In this document: one piece after another, positions 22,473 through 31,419 of the stretch
How the letters are laid out: every line of letters starts with the position of its first letter
How positions within the stretch are numbered: the stretch's first letter is position 1
Assembly (NCBI GenBank): GCA_001602955.1
Contig: LVAC01000008.1
Location: 62,001 to 126,000 of the forward strand
Origin: Sulfurospirillum sp001602955
GTDB lineage: Bacteria; Campylobacterota; Campylobacteria; Campylobacterales; Sulfurospirillaceae
DNA length: 64,000 bases
Reading direction: 5' to 3'
Made by a program: the position numbers and the translations under genes
The notes under the pieces: model-generated
Seen by the model: only the letters and a program-made list of their open reading frames with translations
Databases searched by the model: none
Told to the model about the DNA's origin: nothing

Positions 22473-22898
22473 ATGAAGATTAGCGCACGAAATCAAATTT
22501 TAGGAAAAATCGTCGAAGTTAAAAAAGGACCCGTTAACAGTGAAGTGATCGTCACTCCCGCTAGCGGCGAAAAAATTGTTTCCGTTATTACCAACGATGC
22601 GGTTGAAACACTCGGCTTAAAAGCAGGAAGCGAAGTGGTTTGTATTTTCAAAGCGCAAAGCGTTTTATTGGCAAAAGCCGACATCGCATTGGCTGTTAGC
22701 GCACGCAATAAAATCAAAGGAACGGTCAGCGAAATTAAAAACGGAGCGGTCAATTGTGAAGTCGTTATCACGACGCCTGCGGGTATCGTCGTTACCGCCA
22801 TCGTTACCGAAGATGCAAAACAAGAGCTCTCTTTAGCAAAAGGCGATAGCGTTTACGCCATCATCAAAGCTTCCAATATTTTAGTCGGCGTTAATTAA
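22473..22898 (+). CDS. Tandem TOBE/Mop molybdate-binding protein
   Basis: A 141-residue protein made of two Mop domains (about 1-68 and 73-140), each beginning with (M)KISARNQILGKI or LAVSARNKIKGTV. Mop/ModG proteins bind molybdate or tungstate oxyanions between subunits and store or buffer them in the cytoplasm. A ribosome site AAGGAG precedes the ATG. The stop overlaps the convergent NUDIX gene by 4 bases. Consistent with an organism with many molybdoenzymes. Confidence 0.85.
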   Translation: MKISARNQILGKIVEVKKGPVNSEVIVTPASGEKIVSVITNDAVETLGLKAGSEVVCIFKAQSVLLAKADIALAVSARNKIKGTVSEIKNGAVNCEVVITTPAGIVVTAIVTEDAKQELSLAKGDSVYAIIKASNILVGVN

Positions 22899-23479
22899 CA
22901 AACCGTCTTTGTAGGCTCATACGTTTTAAAGTACCACATCAGCGCGAACATTAGCCCTGATGTGGTTGCGATACTTTCGTCGAACATAAACTCGATCGTT
23001 TTTTCCCGCTTCAAATAAATCACTTCGATATTTTCATTGTCGATTCCGCCGCCTTCGCTCACTTTCATACTTTCATCTAAAACGACGTAATAAAGCGTCT
23101 GACGACCGCCCGCAAAGCCGACCGCCGTGTAAAACGACGAAATTTTTTCTATTTTACTTAAGGGCACGTCATAACCCGTCTCTTCGAGTATCTCTTCTTG
23201 CGCGATTTCGATTAGGCTTTTGTCTTTATCGACGATGCCCGCACACAACTCGTACGTAAAGCCGTCGTGATTTTTCAGATAGATGGAAGGGCGAAACTGT
23301 TTGACAAATACAAAAGAGTCTAAGGCTTTATGGTACAGTAAAATGGCGACGCTGTTATGCGTATCGACAATATCCCAACGTTTTTCGACATTGTTGTGCA
23401 TGTAGTACATGCTTTTGGGTTTAATATAGCACGAGTCGATACACTCCTCGATTTTGAGCACTTCAATCGTATGGTCCAT
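22895..23479 (-). CDS. NUDIX hydrolase, ADP-sugar type
   Basis: A 194-residue NUDIX protein. The box region reads AGIVDKDKSLIEIAQEEILEETGYD at about 80-105 (first half) with the EE-x-x-EE-x-G core intact; the usual first Glu is Lys here. The flanking ELCAG segment is typical of ADP-ribose/UDP-sugar pyrophosphatases. It should hydrolyse a nucleoside diphosphate sugar to a sugar phosphate and NMP. It is the last gene of a minus-strand run after corA, 3 bases apart. Confidence 0.75.
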   Translation of the reverse strand: MDHTIEVLKIEECIDSCYIKPKSMYYMHNNVEKRWDIVDTHNSVAILLYHKALDSFVFVKQFRPSIYLKNHDGFTYELCAGIVDKDKSLIEIAQEEILEETGYDVPLSKIEKISSFYTAVGFAGGRQTLYYVVLDESMKVSEGGGIDNENIEVIYLKREKTIEFMFDESIATTSGLMFALMWYFKTYEPTKTVC

Positions 23480-23482
23480 CGC

Positions 23483-24445
23483 TTAAATCCAGCCTTTTTT
23501 CTTAAAAAACAAGATAGGCGTAATTGCCGAAAGTACCATCAAAAAGAGTGAAAAGGCATATCCGTATTGCCAATCAAGTTCGGGCAAAACTTTAAAGTTC
23601 ATTCCGTAAATACTCGCAATCAACGTCGGTGGTAAAAAGATAACGTTCATAATCGTGAAAATTTTAATGACTTTATTTTGCTCGATGTTCAAAACGCCCA
23701 CGAAAATGTTTTGCAAATAATCGAGCCTTTCAAAATTGAACTCGGTATAGTCGATCAAGGACTTAATATCCTTCAGCATGATGACGATGTCGCCTCGAAG
23801 CGAACTGTCGTCGTATTTGTTTGATTTTAAAAAAGAGGTTAAGATGCGTTGCTTATCCATCAAGTTTTCGCGAATATTCATATTGAGATCTTCAAACGAG
23901 GAGATTTTCTCCAACATCTCTTCATCATCGTTCGTATAGTCCGTAAAAACGTGTTTGCGCAAACGCGTGATGTCTTTGGAAAGTTTTTCGATAATGTCGG
24001 CGTCCGCGTCGATTCTGATGTCTAAAAGTTGCGAAAAAATGTAGTATCCATTTTTAAATTCGCGCGGGGCATAGTAAAAGCGTTTGCTAAATTCTTCAAA
24101 AGTTTTGAGTTCTTTATAGCGAATAGAGATCAAAAGATTGCCCTGCAAAATAAACGAAACCGTTTCGTTATGGGCACTATCGTCGTTGGCGATCAAAAAG
24201 AAACTGTTGATTTCGATTTTTTTATCTTCTTCCCAATAACGAGACGAAATCTCGATCTCTTCGGACTCTTGTTTGGTCGGAAAATCGATCCCGAACGTAT
24301 GTTCGACAAAGACGATCTCTTCGCTGGTCGGAAGTAACATGTCAAGCCAAACGACTTTGCTTTTTTTATCTTCGTTATCGTCGAATTCGCTTAAATCCGT
24401 AATGACTTCTAGCTTATTGCTGTTTTTAAAGAAACATCGTATCAT
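23483..24445 (-). CDS. corA: CorA-type Mg2+ transporter
   Basis: A 320-residue CorA family protein: a long cytoplasmic N-terminal domain rich in helices, and two C-terminal membrane helices (about 258-280 and 292-312) with the signature YGMNFK between them. The C-terminal tail KKKGW is typical. It forms a homopentameric channel for Mg2+ and some other divalent ions. It lies in a short minus-strand operon with the M23 peptidase and NUDIX genes. Confidence 0.9.
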   Translation of the reverse strand: MIRCFFKNSNKLEVITDLSEFDDNEDKKSKVVWLDMLLPTSEEIVFVEHTFGIDFPTKQESEEIEISSRYWEEDKKIEINSFFLIANDDSAHNETVSFILQGNLLISIRYKELKTFEEFSKRFYYAPREFKNGYYIFSQLLDIRIDADADIIEKLSKDITRLRKHVFTDYTNDDEEMLEKISSFEDLNMNIRENLMDKQRILTSFLKSNKYDDSSLRGDIVIMLKDIKSLIDYTEFNFERLDYLQNIFVGVLNIEQNKVIKIFTIMNVIFLPPTLIASIYGMNFKVLPELDWQYGYAFSLFLMVLSAITPILFFKKKGWI

Positions 24446-24498
24446 GGACTCTTCTTCTCTTTTTTTTAAAATTCTATCGCAAAACGGTTATCGTTTGC

Positions 24499-25680
24499 TT
24501 ACATGTCACTTTTTTTATCGAACGGATACGCGTATTCGAAATTCTCTTCTTGTACGGGAGGCACATGTTCTTTTAACGCCGTTTCAACCTTGTTTTTCAG
24601 TGCTTTAGTATACTCCAAAAATCCGCGAAGATCGTTACCGCTTAAAGCACTTTTAGCGATTTTGACGACGCTTGCGGGATTGATGGCGACATTGTTGCGG
24701 TAAAGTCCAAAATGCAAGTGCGGTCCGCTACTAAGCCCCGTATTGCCGACATAGCCGATAACTTGCCCCTGTTTGACGACTTGCCCGCTACGAAGCCCTT
24801 TGGCAAAACCGTTAAGATGTCCGTAAAGCGTTTTGTAACTGCCGTCGTGGTTGACTTCGATCGTATTGCCGTACCCGCCTTTTTCGCCGACGAAATTCAC
24901 GCGTCCGTTACCCGCCGATTTGACGGGTGTTCCCACGCTTGCGGCATAGTCGATACCTAAATGCGCACGGTATTTCTGTAAAATGGGATGCCAGCGCATC
25001 AACGTAAACGGCGAAGAGATACGCGTATAATTGACGGGCGTACTGAGCAAGAAATTTTCGAGTTCCTGACCTTTAGCGTCGTAATAGCTCTCTTTATAAT
25101 AAAAAATATAGTTTTGTTTATTTTTGGTCTCGATCATCGAAACGTCGATCTTGATAGAACCGAACTGTTTTCCGAGCCTTCGTTTTTGACGGTACAGTAA
25201 TACCAATTGGTCGTCTTTTTTCAAATTGCGAAGATTGACGCCGCTGTCGCGAAACGATTGCGCGAATTCGTTGGCTAAAAGATTGTTTTTCGTCGCATTG
25301 ACGATATCCACAAAAGGAGAATTTTGAATGTCAAGAACCAAAGCATGCTCTTCCAACTGAACGGCAATCGGCTCTATCTCCATGATAAACTGATCGTTTT
25401 TTTGCTTGATATGCATCTGAAGCTCTTCACCGATCGGAATCAACACTTGCTCTAAAGCATTCGTATCGCTATTGCGGAGGACTTGGTATTTGATGCCGGC
25501 GATAATCTCGGCGGCCAATTCTTGCTCTTCTTTATCCAAACTGTAGTAAATCGACGAAGGAAGTTGATTGTGGTCTAGAAACGTTAAGAAAGTTTCGCCT
25601 TTAGGCCATTTGAGCTCTTCCAAATAAGCCGCGGCGGAGAAGGATAGCAGTAGCAGCCACGCGATGATTAGTTTAGTCAT
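24499..25680 (-). CDS. M23 peptidoglycan endopeptidase, Csd3/Pgp3-like
   Basis: A 393-residue periplasmic peptidase. A signal peptide (residues 1-18) is followed by a mixed N-terminal domain and the LytM/M23 catalytic domain with HLGIDYA (first His and Asp, about 253-257) and GPHLHFGLY (HxH, about 331-339). Length and arrangement match the Helicobacter Csd3 / Campylobacter Pgp3 DD-endopeptidases that trim crosslinks to set helical cell shape. The catalytic residues are complete. Csd1 and CcmA counterparts occur elsewhere in this window (50021-51249). Confidence 0.8.
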   Translation of the reverse strand: MTKLIIAWLLLLSFSAAAYLEELKWPKGETFLTFLDHNQLPSSIYYSLDKEEQELAAEIIAGIKYQVLRNSDTNALEQVLIPIGEELQMHIKQKNDQFIMEIEPIAVQLEEHALVLDIQNSPFVDIVNATKNNLLANEFAQSFRDSGVNLRNLKKDDQLVLLYRQKRRLGKQFGSIKIDVSMIETKNKQNYIFYYKESYYDAKGQELENFLLSTPVNYTRISSPFTLMRWHPILQKYRAHLGIDYAASVGTPVKSAGNGRVNFVGEKGGYGNTIEVNHDGSYKTLYGHLNGFAKGLRSGQVVKQGQVIGYVGNTGLSSGPHLHFGLYRNNVAINPASVVKIAKSALSGNDLRGFLEYTKALKNKVETALKEHVPPVQEENFEYAYPFDKKSDM

Positions 25681-25828
25681 TGTCCCTCCTCGTCTGGGTG
25701 GATTTTAGCGGAACAAATCTTACAAAACGCCTAAGAAAGCCCTAAAATATCCCTAAATTTTTCTCCGATTGCCGCTTCGTGCCGCCAAGAATACCCCGTT
25801 CATAAAGCGTTATGAAAGAACTCTATAG

Positions 25829-25834
25829 TATAAT
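25829..25834 (+). promoter_or_regulatory. -10 box upstream of plasminogen-binding-domain gene
   Basis: TATAAT, 47 bases before the TTG start, with no clear -35, as is usual for sigma-70 promoters in Campylobacterota. It lies in the divergent gap from the M23 gene. Confidence 0.45.
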
Positions 25835-25880
25835 CATTGGCAAAAAATAAAGGGTTAGTTTGCCCTTCAAGGAGTTCGTA

Positions 25881-26600
25881 TTGAATAAGCTCGTTTTAGC
25901 TCTATCTTTTTTGGTGTTATGTACGTTTGCGCAAGCTCAAACCCTCTTTAAAGAATACAAGACGAAGGTTCTCGAGACGTCCGACACCCAAGTAGTCATT
26001 GCCGATTCTCCCGAGATTGTTATAGGTGCGAGCGGCGTTATTAAACACTCTTTCGATGCTAAAACGACCACGATTATTGCCCGCGGCGACGTCGTACAAA
26101 AAGACGGTACGAAAGCCGTTTTAAAACTTGCGAAATTCGAAATGCTCTCTCAAGGCGCATTTCCCGAAGCAGGCGTTAAACCGGTTGCCGGCGACGAAGT
26201 GATTATGAACTACCTTTACGATCGTGCATTGATCGTCGTTCCAAATGCTAACGTCTTTCGCGATATTACTAAAGAGTATTCGGACATCACGTGGATTCAT
26301 CCCGATCTTGTTGCGGCATACCTCAGTAAACTTTATCGCCCGAACCCCGATCAAACAATTTTTCGACAAGCATGCTATCAAAACACGGCTTCTTTGATCT
26401 TCTTCGGTATCAAAGACCAAGGGTATTTCGTCGATTGCCACAATTTCAATACGATCAAAACCGTTAAAATCTCCAACTCGGGCGAAACGCAACTGCCGTT
26501 TTACGCACGCGTCAAAGACATCGAAACGTCATGGTTTAGTTGGAGTAGCTCCAAAATTAGCGACTACGATAGCTACTATAAAACGTTGATCGGAAAATAA
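25881..26600 (+). CDS. Plasminogen-binding N-terminal domain protein
   Basis: A 239-residue exported protein. The start is taken as TTG 25881 because AAGGAG stands 6 bases upstream and this gives a clean signal peptide (MNKLVLALSFLVLCTFAQA). The mature part resembles the N-terminal domain of Helicobacter PgbA/PgbB surface proteins (SPEIVIGASGVIKHSF near 45-60). Plasminogen binding itself is not shown for such short environmental homologues. It starts a plus-strand run with glcD and the YihY gene. Confidence 0.7.
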   Translation: MNKLVLALSFLVLCTFAQAQTLFKEYKTKVLETSDTQVVIADSPEIVIGASGVIKHSFDAKTTTIIARGDVVQKDGTKAVLKLAKFEMLSQGAFPEAGVKPVAGDEVIMNYLYDRALIVVPNANVFRDITKEYSDITWIHPDLVAAYLSKLYRPNPDQTIFRQACYQNTASLIFFGIKDQGYFVDCHNFNTIKTVKISNSGETQLPFYARVKDIETSWFSWSSSKISDYDSYYKTLIGK

Positions 26601-26603
26601 ACG

Positions 26604-27986
26604 ATGTTAGAGACAAGCCATCTTAGCCATTTTAAACGCCTTTTAGGCGAAGAAAACGTTTACGACGATAAAGCCCATCTTCTAGCGTATTGCTACGATG
26701 CGACGCGTACGCGTTACTTACCCGACGCGGTTTTGTTTCCGCGCCATGAAGAAGACGTCGCGGCGATTTTAACGTATTGTAACGAACACCGCATCGTGAT
26801 CACGCCTCGCGGGGCGGGAAGCGGATTTACCGGCGGTGCATTACCCGCAAACGGCGGTATCGTCCTTGCCTTTGAAAAACATATGAACAAAATCCTTGAA
26901 ATCGATATGGAGAACATGGTCGCGGTCGTGCAACCGGGCGTTATTAACATGCACCTTCAAAAAGCGGTCGAAGAGCTGGGTCTTTTTTACCCGCCCGATC
27001 CGGCGAGCGAAGAGTATTCAACACTTGGAGGAAACGTCAGCGAAAATGCCGGCGGTATGCGTGCGGCAAAATACGGAATTACCAAAGACTACGTGATGGC
27101 ACTTCGTGCGGTACTCCCAAACGGCGAAGTCATTCGTGCGGGCAAACGTACCATTAAAGACGTTGCCGGTTACAATATCGCGGGCATTTTAATCGCCAGC
27201 GAAGGAACGCTTGCCGTGATTACCGAAATCACGCTTAAACTCATCGCCAAACCCAAAATGGCACAAACCGCCATGGGCGTTTTCCCGAGCGTTGATGATG
27301 CGATGAACGCGGTTTACAAAACGATGGCACTAGGCGTCACGCCCGTTGCGATGGAGTTTTTAGACAATTACTCGATTCGTGCCGTCGAGCAAAAATTCCA
27401 TAAAGGCCTCCCGATCGATGCGGGTGCTATTTTGATTACCGACGTGGACGGAAATAGCCAAGACGAATTAAGCCAACAACTCGACATTATCGAAAAAGCG
27501 TTCCATGAAAACGGCTGTTCTCACTTTAAACGCGCACAAAACGAACAAGAATCCAAAGATTTGTGGTTCGCCAGACGCAATGCCAGCCAGTCTATCACGA
27601 TTTACGGCAGTAAAAAACTCAACGAAGACATTACCGTTCCGCGAAGCAAGCTTCCCGCACTTCTTAAAGCGATCGGCGAAATCGCCACAAAATACGATGT
27701 CACGGTTCCGTGCTTCGGACACACGGGTGATGGCAACGTGCATACCAACGTGATGGTCGACGGAAGCGATCCGAAACAACTCGAAATCGGACATCATGCT
27801 ATCGAAGAAATTTTCAAAGCTACCGTTGCTTTGGGCGGAACATTGAGCGGTGAACACGGTATCGGACTTAGCAAAGCACCTTTTATGCATTTGGCGTTCA
27901 GCGATGCGGAGATGGAACTCTTCCGCTCGATCAAAAAAGCATTTGATCCCAACAATATTCTCAATCCGTCCAAAATGGGGCTTTAG
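26604..27986 (+). CDS. glcD: Glycolate oxidase subunit GlcD, FAD-linked
   Basis: A 460-residue FAD-binding oxidoreductase. The FAD domain has TPRGAGSGFTGGALP (about 71-85) and PASEEYSTLGGNVSENAGG (about 131-149), and the C-terminal cap has GHTGDGNVHTNVM, GTLSGEHGIG and a final DPNNILNPSK. These are classic for GlcD/D-lactate dehydrogenase type enzymes that oxidise 2-hydroxy acids and feed electrons to the membrane. GlcE and GlcF genes are not adjacent. It begins 3 bases after the preceding gene. Confidence 0.88.
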   Translation: MLETSHLSHFKRLLGEENVYDDKAHLLAYCYDATRTRYLPDAVLFPRHEEDVAAILTYCNEHRIVITPRGAGSGFTGGALPANGGIVLAFEKHMNKILEIDMENMVAVVQPGVINMHLQKAVEELGLFYPPDPASEEYSTLGGNVSENAGGMRAAKYGITKDYVMALRAVLPNGEVIRAGKRTIKDVAGYNIAGILIASEGTLAVITEITLKLIAKPKMAQTAMGVFPSVDDAMNAVYKTMALGVTPVAMEFLDNYSIRAVEQKFHKGLPIDAGAILITDVDGNSQDELSQQLDIIEKAFHENGCSHFKRAQNEQESKDLWFARRNASQSITIYGSKKLNEDITVPRSKLPALLKAIGEIATKYDVTVPCFGHTGDGNVHTNVMVDGSDPKQLEIGHHAIEEIFKATVALGGTLSGEHGIGLSKAPFMHLAFSDAEMELFRSIKKAFDPNNILNPSKMGL

Positions 27987-28765
27987 TGTTAAGCGCGAAA
28001 GAGTGTAAAGACTTTTTCAAAACCTTAAGAGACGTAGAACTAGCACACTACGCCTCTTCTTTAAGCTTTCATACGATTCTTTCGTTGATTCCTATTTTAC
28101 TCGTTACCTTCAGTATTTTCACCAAAATGCCCTTGTTTGAAGTCTACTATGAAAAGCTTCAAGGGTTTATCTTCAGTTCTTTGATTCCGACCCAACAAGA
28201 CGTTATGATACGCTACTTGCGCGATTTTATGGAAAACACCGGCAATATGGGCGTCGTAGGGCTTATCTTTGTAGTGTATATCTCGGTTATGTTCTTTTTG
28301 GATTACGAAAAAATCGTCAGCAAAATCTTTGAAATTCCGACCCGCAGTTTTTGGGAAGCCCTTTCGACGTATTGGACGACCGTAACGTTAATGCCCTTGG
28401 GGCTTATCGTCTTTTTTTACGTTCAATCGTTTGTGACGAGCAACTCGCCGTTTGTCGTCAACTTGATGGCATACGCGGTCATCTGGTTACTCTTTTTTGC
28501 GCTTTACAGTATCTCCGCCAAAATCAAAATTTACCTTAAAAGCGTACTGATCGCCTCGTTTATCGCTTCGTTGTGTTGGTATGGTTCCAAAATCGTCTTT
28601 GTTCTCTACGTCACGTACAACAAAACCTACCTTAGCATTTACGGCTCTTTTAGTATTTTGCTTTTCTTCTTCATCTGGATTTACTTCTCGTGGTTTATCT
28701 ACCTTTACGGGTTAAAACTTTGCTTTTTACTGAATCAAAAAGAGACTCGCGCCGCTCAAGCCTAG
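27986..28765 (+). CDS. YihY/BrkB family membrane protein
   Basis: A 259-residue inner-membrane protein with about six transmembrane segments and the conserved YIYGSF-like motif (here SIYGSFSILLFFFIWIYFSW) near 214-233. The family was formerly named RNase BN by error, and its function is unknown. It overlaps glcD by one base and its 3' end overlaps the convergent comEC by 39 bases. Confidence 0.85.
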   Translation: MLSAKECKDFFKTLRDVELAHYASSLSFHTILSLIPILLVTFSIFTKMPLFEVYYEKLQGFIFSSLIPTQQDVMIRYLRDFMENTGNMGVVGLIFVVYISVMFFLDYEKIVSKIFEIPTRSFWEALSTYWTTVTLMPLGLIVFFYVQSFVTSNSPFVVNLMAYAVIWLLFFALYSISAKIKIYLKSVLIASFIASLCWYGSKIVFVLYVTYNKTYLSIYGSFSILLFFFIWIYFSWFIYLYGLKLCFLLNQKETRAAQA

Positions 28766-29989
28766 ACAGACAAACACAAGACTTTTAAAACGAATCGCCC
28801 CCAACGATAAAAGAACAAAAAATGCTAAAAACCATACGGGAAAATTGAGAAAATAGTGCGTTGAGGGTACACTTAAAAATCTTAAAAGCACGTCGTCAAG
28901 AAGCCCTCCGTAACCCATGACATGTAACAAAAGCCCCAAAGGATAAAAAGCCACGAACACAAGGCTGGTGATCGGAGTCGTTAATTGTAAAAAGGTAAAG
29001 ACGGGGAAAAACGTATGCACGAGCGGTAGCATCAAGAAAAAAACGCCCAAATCGACGATAAGCACTAAAACACTTTTGGGCAGTGTTCCAAAGTGATGCA
29101 AAAGCAAAAAAAGATAAAACACGCCCGCAACGGAGAACCAAAATGAAAGCGAAAACCAAAGAGAGGGGAACAGTGCCAGTAAAAACAACGACGTCAGTCC
29201 AAGCGTTCCGAAAGAAAAAAGTTTGATACCGCGGGAGAAAAGGAAAAAGCCAAAGACGCTCATCGCAAAAGCCCTTAAAAACGAAGGCATAAAATCAAGA
29301 ACGACCATATAGCCAAACAAAACGCCAAAAACGATACAACTCAAATCAAACGTTGCGTTACGATACGGGAAATAGCGACTTTGAAAAAAACGATAGATCG
29401 GGCGAAGGAAGAAAAAAAGTAAAAAGCTAATCACGCCGACGTTATAGCCGCTAATCGCGATCAAGTGCGAAATACCCCATTTTTGCACCTCATCTCGCAA
29501 CTCTTTGGAAATCGGCGTGGCAAAAAAAAGTGTTTGGTACAGCTCGGCAAGCTTTTCGTTTTCGTGTTGCTCGGCAATGAAGCGATACCACGCTTTGGCA
29601 TTCCACGGCGGAGCGTCTTCATAGATTTCGTAGATCGAAAGATTGGGTGCGTAAAAACCTTTCACGTAATCGTAAAAAGTGACCTTATCGACTTTTAACT
29701 TGGCTTTTACCCTACTTTGAAACGTCACGTCCATCGCACGCCACGACGTCGTGTAAACTTCCGCACCGCCTAAATCTAATTTGAGCTTTAAAACGTCGTA
29801 GGTTTTGCCTTTATCGTTGGTTTTGCGGTAATGGTTTAAAACGGTCGCTTTTCCTACATGTAAGGATTCTTTGACCAAGCTTTGGTAACGATAAAACTCA
29901 AAAAGCAGTGAAATAAACGCTATGCAAACGACCGCTCCCATCAAAACAAAAAACTCTTTTTTGTTCGCAAAGAGCGGTAGGTCGCGCAT
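28727..29989 (-). CDS. comEC: ComEC/Rec2 DNA uptake channel
   Basis: A 420-residue membrane protein with a soluble OB-like N-terminal part after one membrane helix, then the competence domain: SHLIAISGYNVGVISFLLFF (about 172-191) and at least eight transmembrane segments, with SFLRAFAM as the second typical motif. It lacks the C-terminal beta-lactamase-like domain of larger ComEC proteins, as usual in Campylobacterota. It moves single-stranded DNA across the inner membrane in natural transformation. Its start overlaps the end of dnaB by one base. Confidence 0.87.
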   Translation of the reverse strand: MRDLPLFANKKEFFVLMGAVVCIAFISLLFEFYRYQSLVKESLHVGKATVLNHYRKTNDKGKTYDVLKLKLDLGGAEVYTTSWRAMDVTFQSRVKAKLKVDKVTFYDYVKGFYAPNLSIYEIYEDAPPWNAKAWYRFIAEQHENEKLAELYQTLFFATPISKELRDEVQKWGISHLIAISGYNVGVISFLLFFFLRPIYRFFQSRYFPYRNATFDLSCIVFGVLFGYMVVLDFMPSFLRAFAMSVFGFFLFSRGIKLFSFGTLGLTSLFLLALFPSLWFSLSFWFSVAGVFYLFLLLHHFGTLPKSVLVLIVDLGVFFLMLPLVHTFFPVFTFLQLTTPITSLVFVAFYPLGLLLHVMGYGGLLDDVLLRFLSVPSTHYFLNFPVWFLAFFVLLSLGAIRFKSLVFVCLGLSGASLFLIQ

Positions 29990-31419
29990 TACAACGGCGG
30001 TAAGTCGATTTTGGCTTCGGGAGGATTGATCGAAGCGTTATACTGCACCACTTCGATCGGAATACCCATTTTACGATCCACGAAGCGCGTGCACGCTTTT
30101 TGAAAGACGAGGTTTGCCACGCCCACAGGACCGTTTCTGTTTTTACCGACGATCACTTCGGCATCTTCTTCGGGTTTTTCAAAGAAATTGCTTTTGTACT
30201 CTTTGCCTTCCGTGCGTGCTTTTTGCTCTTTTTCTTTCTCTTCGCGAATTTTATACACGTCGTCGCGGTAAACAAACAAAATCATATCGGCATCTTGTTC
30301 GATGGCTCCGGATTCACGAAGATCGCTTAGCATCGGTCGCTTATCGCTTCTGGCTTCCAAACCTCGGTTGAGCTGAGAAAGCGCGATAATCGGAATACTC
30401 AACTCACGCGCTAAAAGCTTCAATCCTCGGCTAATATCGCTGACTTCCAAATGCCGATCACGATTGCCGCCGGAGGTCATCAACTGCAAATAATCGATAA
30501 TCGCCAACGAAATTTCGGGGTGTTGGGATTTGAGTTTTCGAAGTTTCGCGCGCACTTGGTGAATGTCCACCGAGCCGTTATCGTCGACGAAAAATTTGCG
30601 TTTGCTCATCTCGTCCGCCGCACGCGTCAAATGTCCCCACTGCTCGTCGTTCATGTCGCCGACTTTGAGCTTTTGAAGCGGAATCGACGTTTTAGCGCTG
30701 AGCATCCTAAGCATCAACTGCTCAGCCGGCATTTCTAACGAAAAGATCGCCACGCCGCGCCCTTCATTCAAGGCGTTTTGCGCTAAATTGAGACAAAAAG
30801 CGGTCTTTCCCATCGCCGGACGTGCCGCGACGATGATGAGATCGCCTTCCCCAAAGCCGGTCGTCAGTTTGTTGATCTCGGCAAAACCCGTGTCGACGCC
30901 GACGACGCCCGAATTACCGCGTTTTTTCATCTCGTGAATGTGCGCGATGGTCGCATGCGTCATCTCGGGCGATTCACGGAATTCTCGCGAGCTGTTTTCT
31001 TGCGTAATTTGGTAAAGTTTTTGCTGAACTAAGTCCACGACGTCGCTTGAGGGAAGGTCTTTTTCGACCGCGATTTCTTTAATGTCGCTGGTTAGTTGCA
31101 CCAACTCCCGCTTAATCGCTTTTTCTTTAATCTCTTCGACGTACGCTTTGGTTGCCGGAAGCGGATTGGTCGAGAGGATTTCCAACATTGCCTCTTCGTC
31201 AAATCGCCCTTGTTGATTCAGCTTTTTCTTGATGAACTCTTCATCGATCGGTAAATCTTCCCGCTCACACGCTTCCATCGCTTCGTAAATATAGCGATGG
31301 CTCGGTAAGTAAAAATCTTTTGCGTTCAGGTTTGCCGCGACATCTTCAAAGGTTGCGGGATTAAACAAAATAGAGCTTAAAACAGAACGCTCGATATTGA
31401 TATTGTGGAGGTTATTCAC
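29989..31419 (-). CDS. dnaB: Replicative DNA helicase DnaB
   Basis: A 476-residue hexameric helicase. N-terminal DnaG-interaction domain (about 1-105, with NNLHNINIERSVLSSILFNP), linker, and RecA-like domain with Walker A ARPAMGKTAF (about 199-208), Walker B SLAIIDYLQLM, and LKLLARELSIPIIALSQLNR and a following SDLRESGAIEQDAD that are DnaB hallmarks. Full length. It lies between ispG and comEC in one leftward run with tiny overlaps. Confidence 0.95.
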   Translation of the reverse strand: MNNLHNINIERSVLSSILFNPATFEDVAANLNAKDFYLPSHRYIYEAMEACEREDLPIDEEFIKKKLNQQGRFDEEAMLEILSTNPLPATKAYVEEIKEKAIKRELVQLTSDIKEIAVEKDLPSSDVVDLVQQKLYQITQENSSREFRESPEMTHATIAHIHEMKKRGNSGVVGVDTGFAEINKLTTGFGEGDLIIVAARPAMGKTAFCLNLAQNALNEGRGVAIFSLEMPAEQLMLRMLSAKTSIPLQKLKVGDMNDEQWGHLTRAADEMSKRKFFVDDNGSVDIHQVRAKLRKLKSQHPEISLAIIDYLQLMTSGGNRDRHLEVSDISRGLKLLARELSIPIIALSQLNRGLEARSDKRPMLSDLRESGAIEQDADMILFVYRDDVYKIREEKEKEQKARTEGKEYKSNFFEKPEEDAEVIVGKNRNGPVGVANLVFQKACTRFVDRKMGIPIEVVQYNASINPPEAKIDLPPL

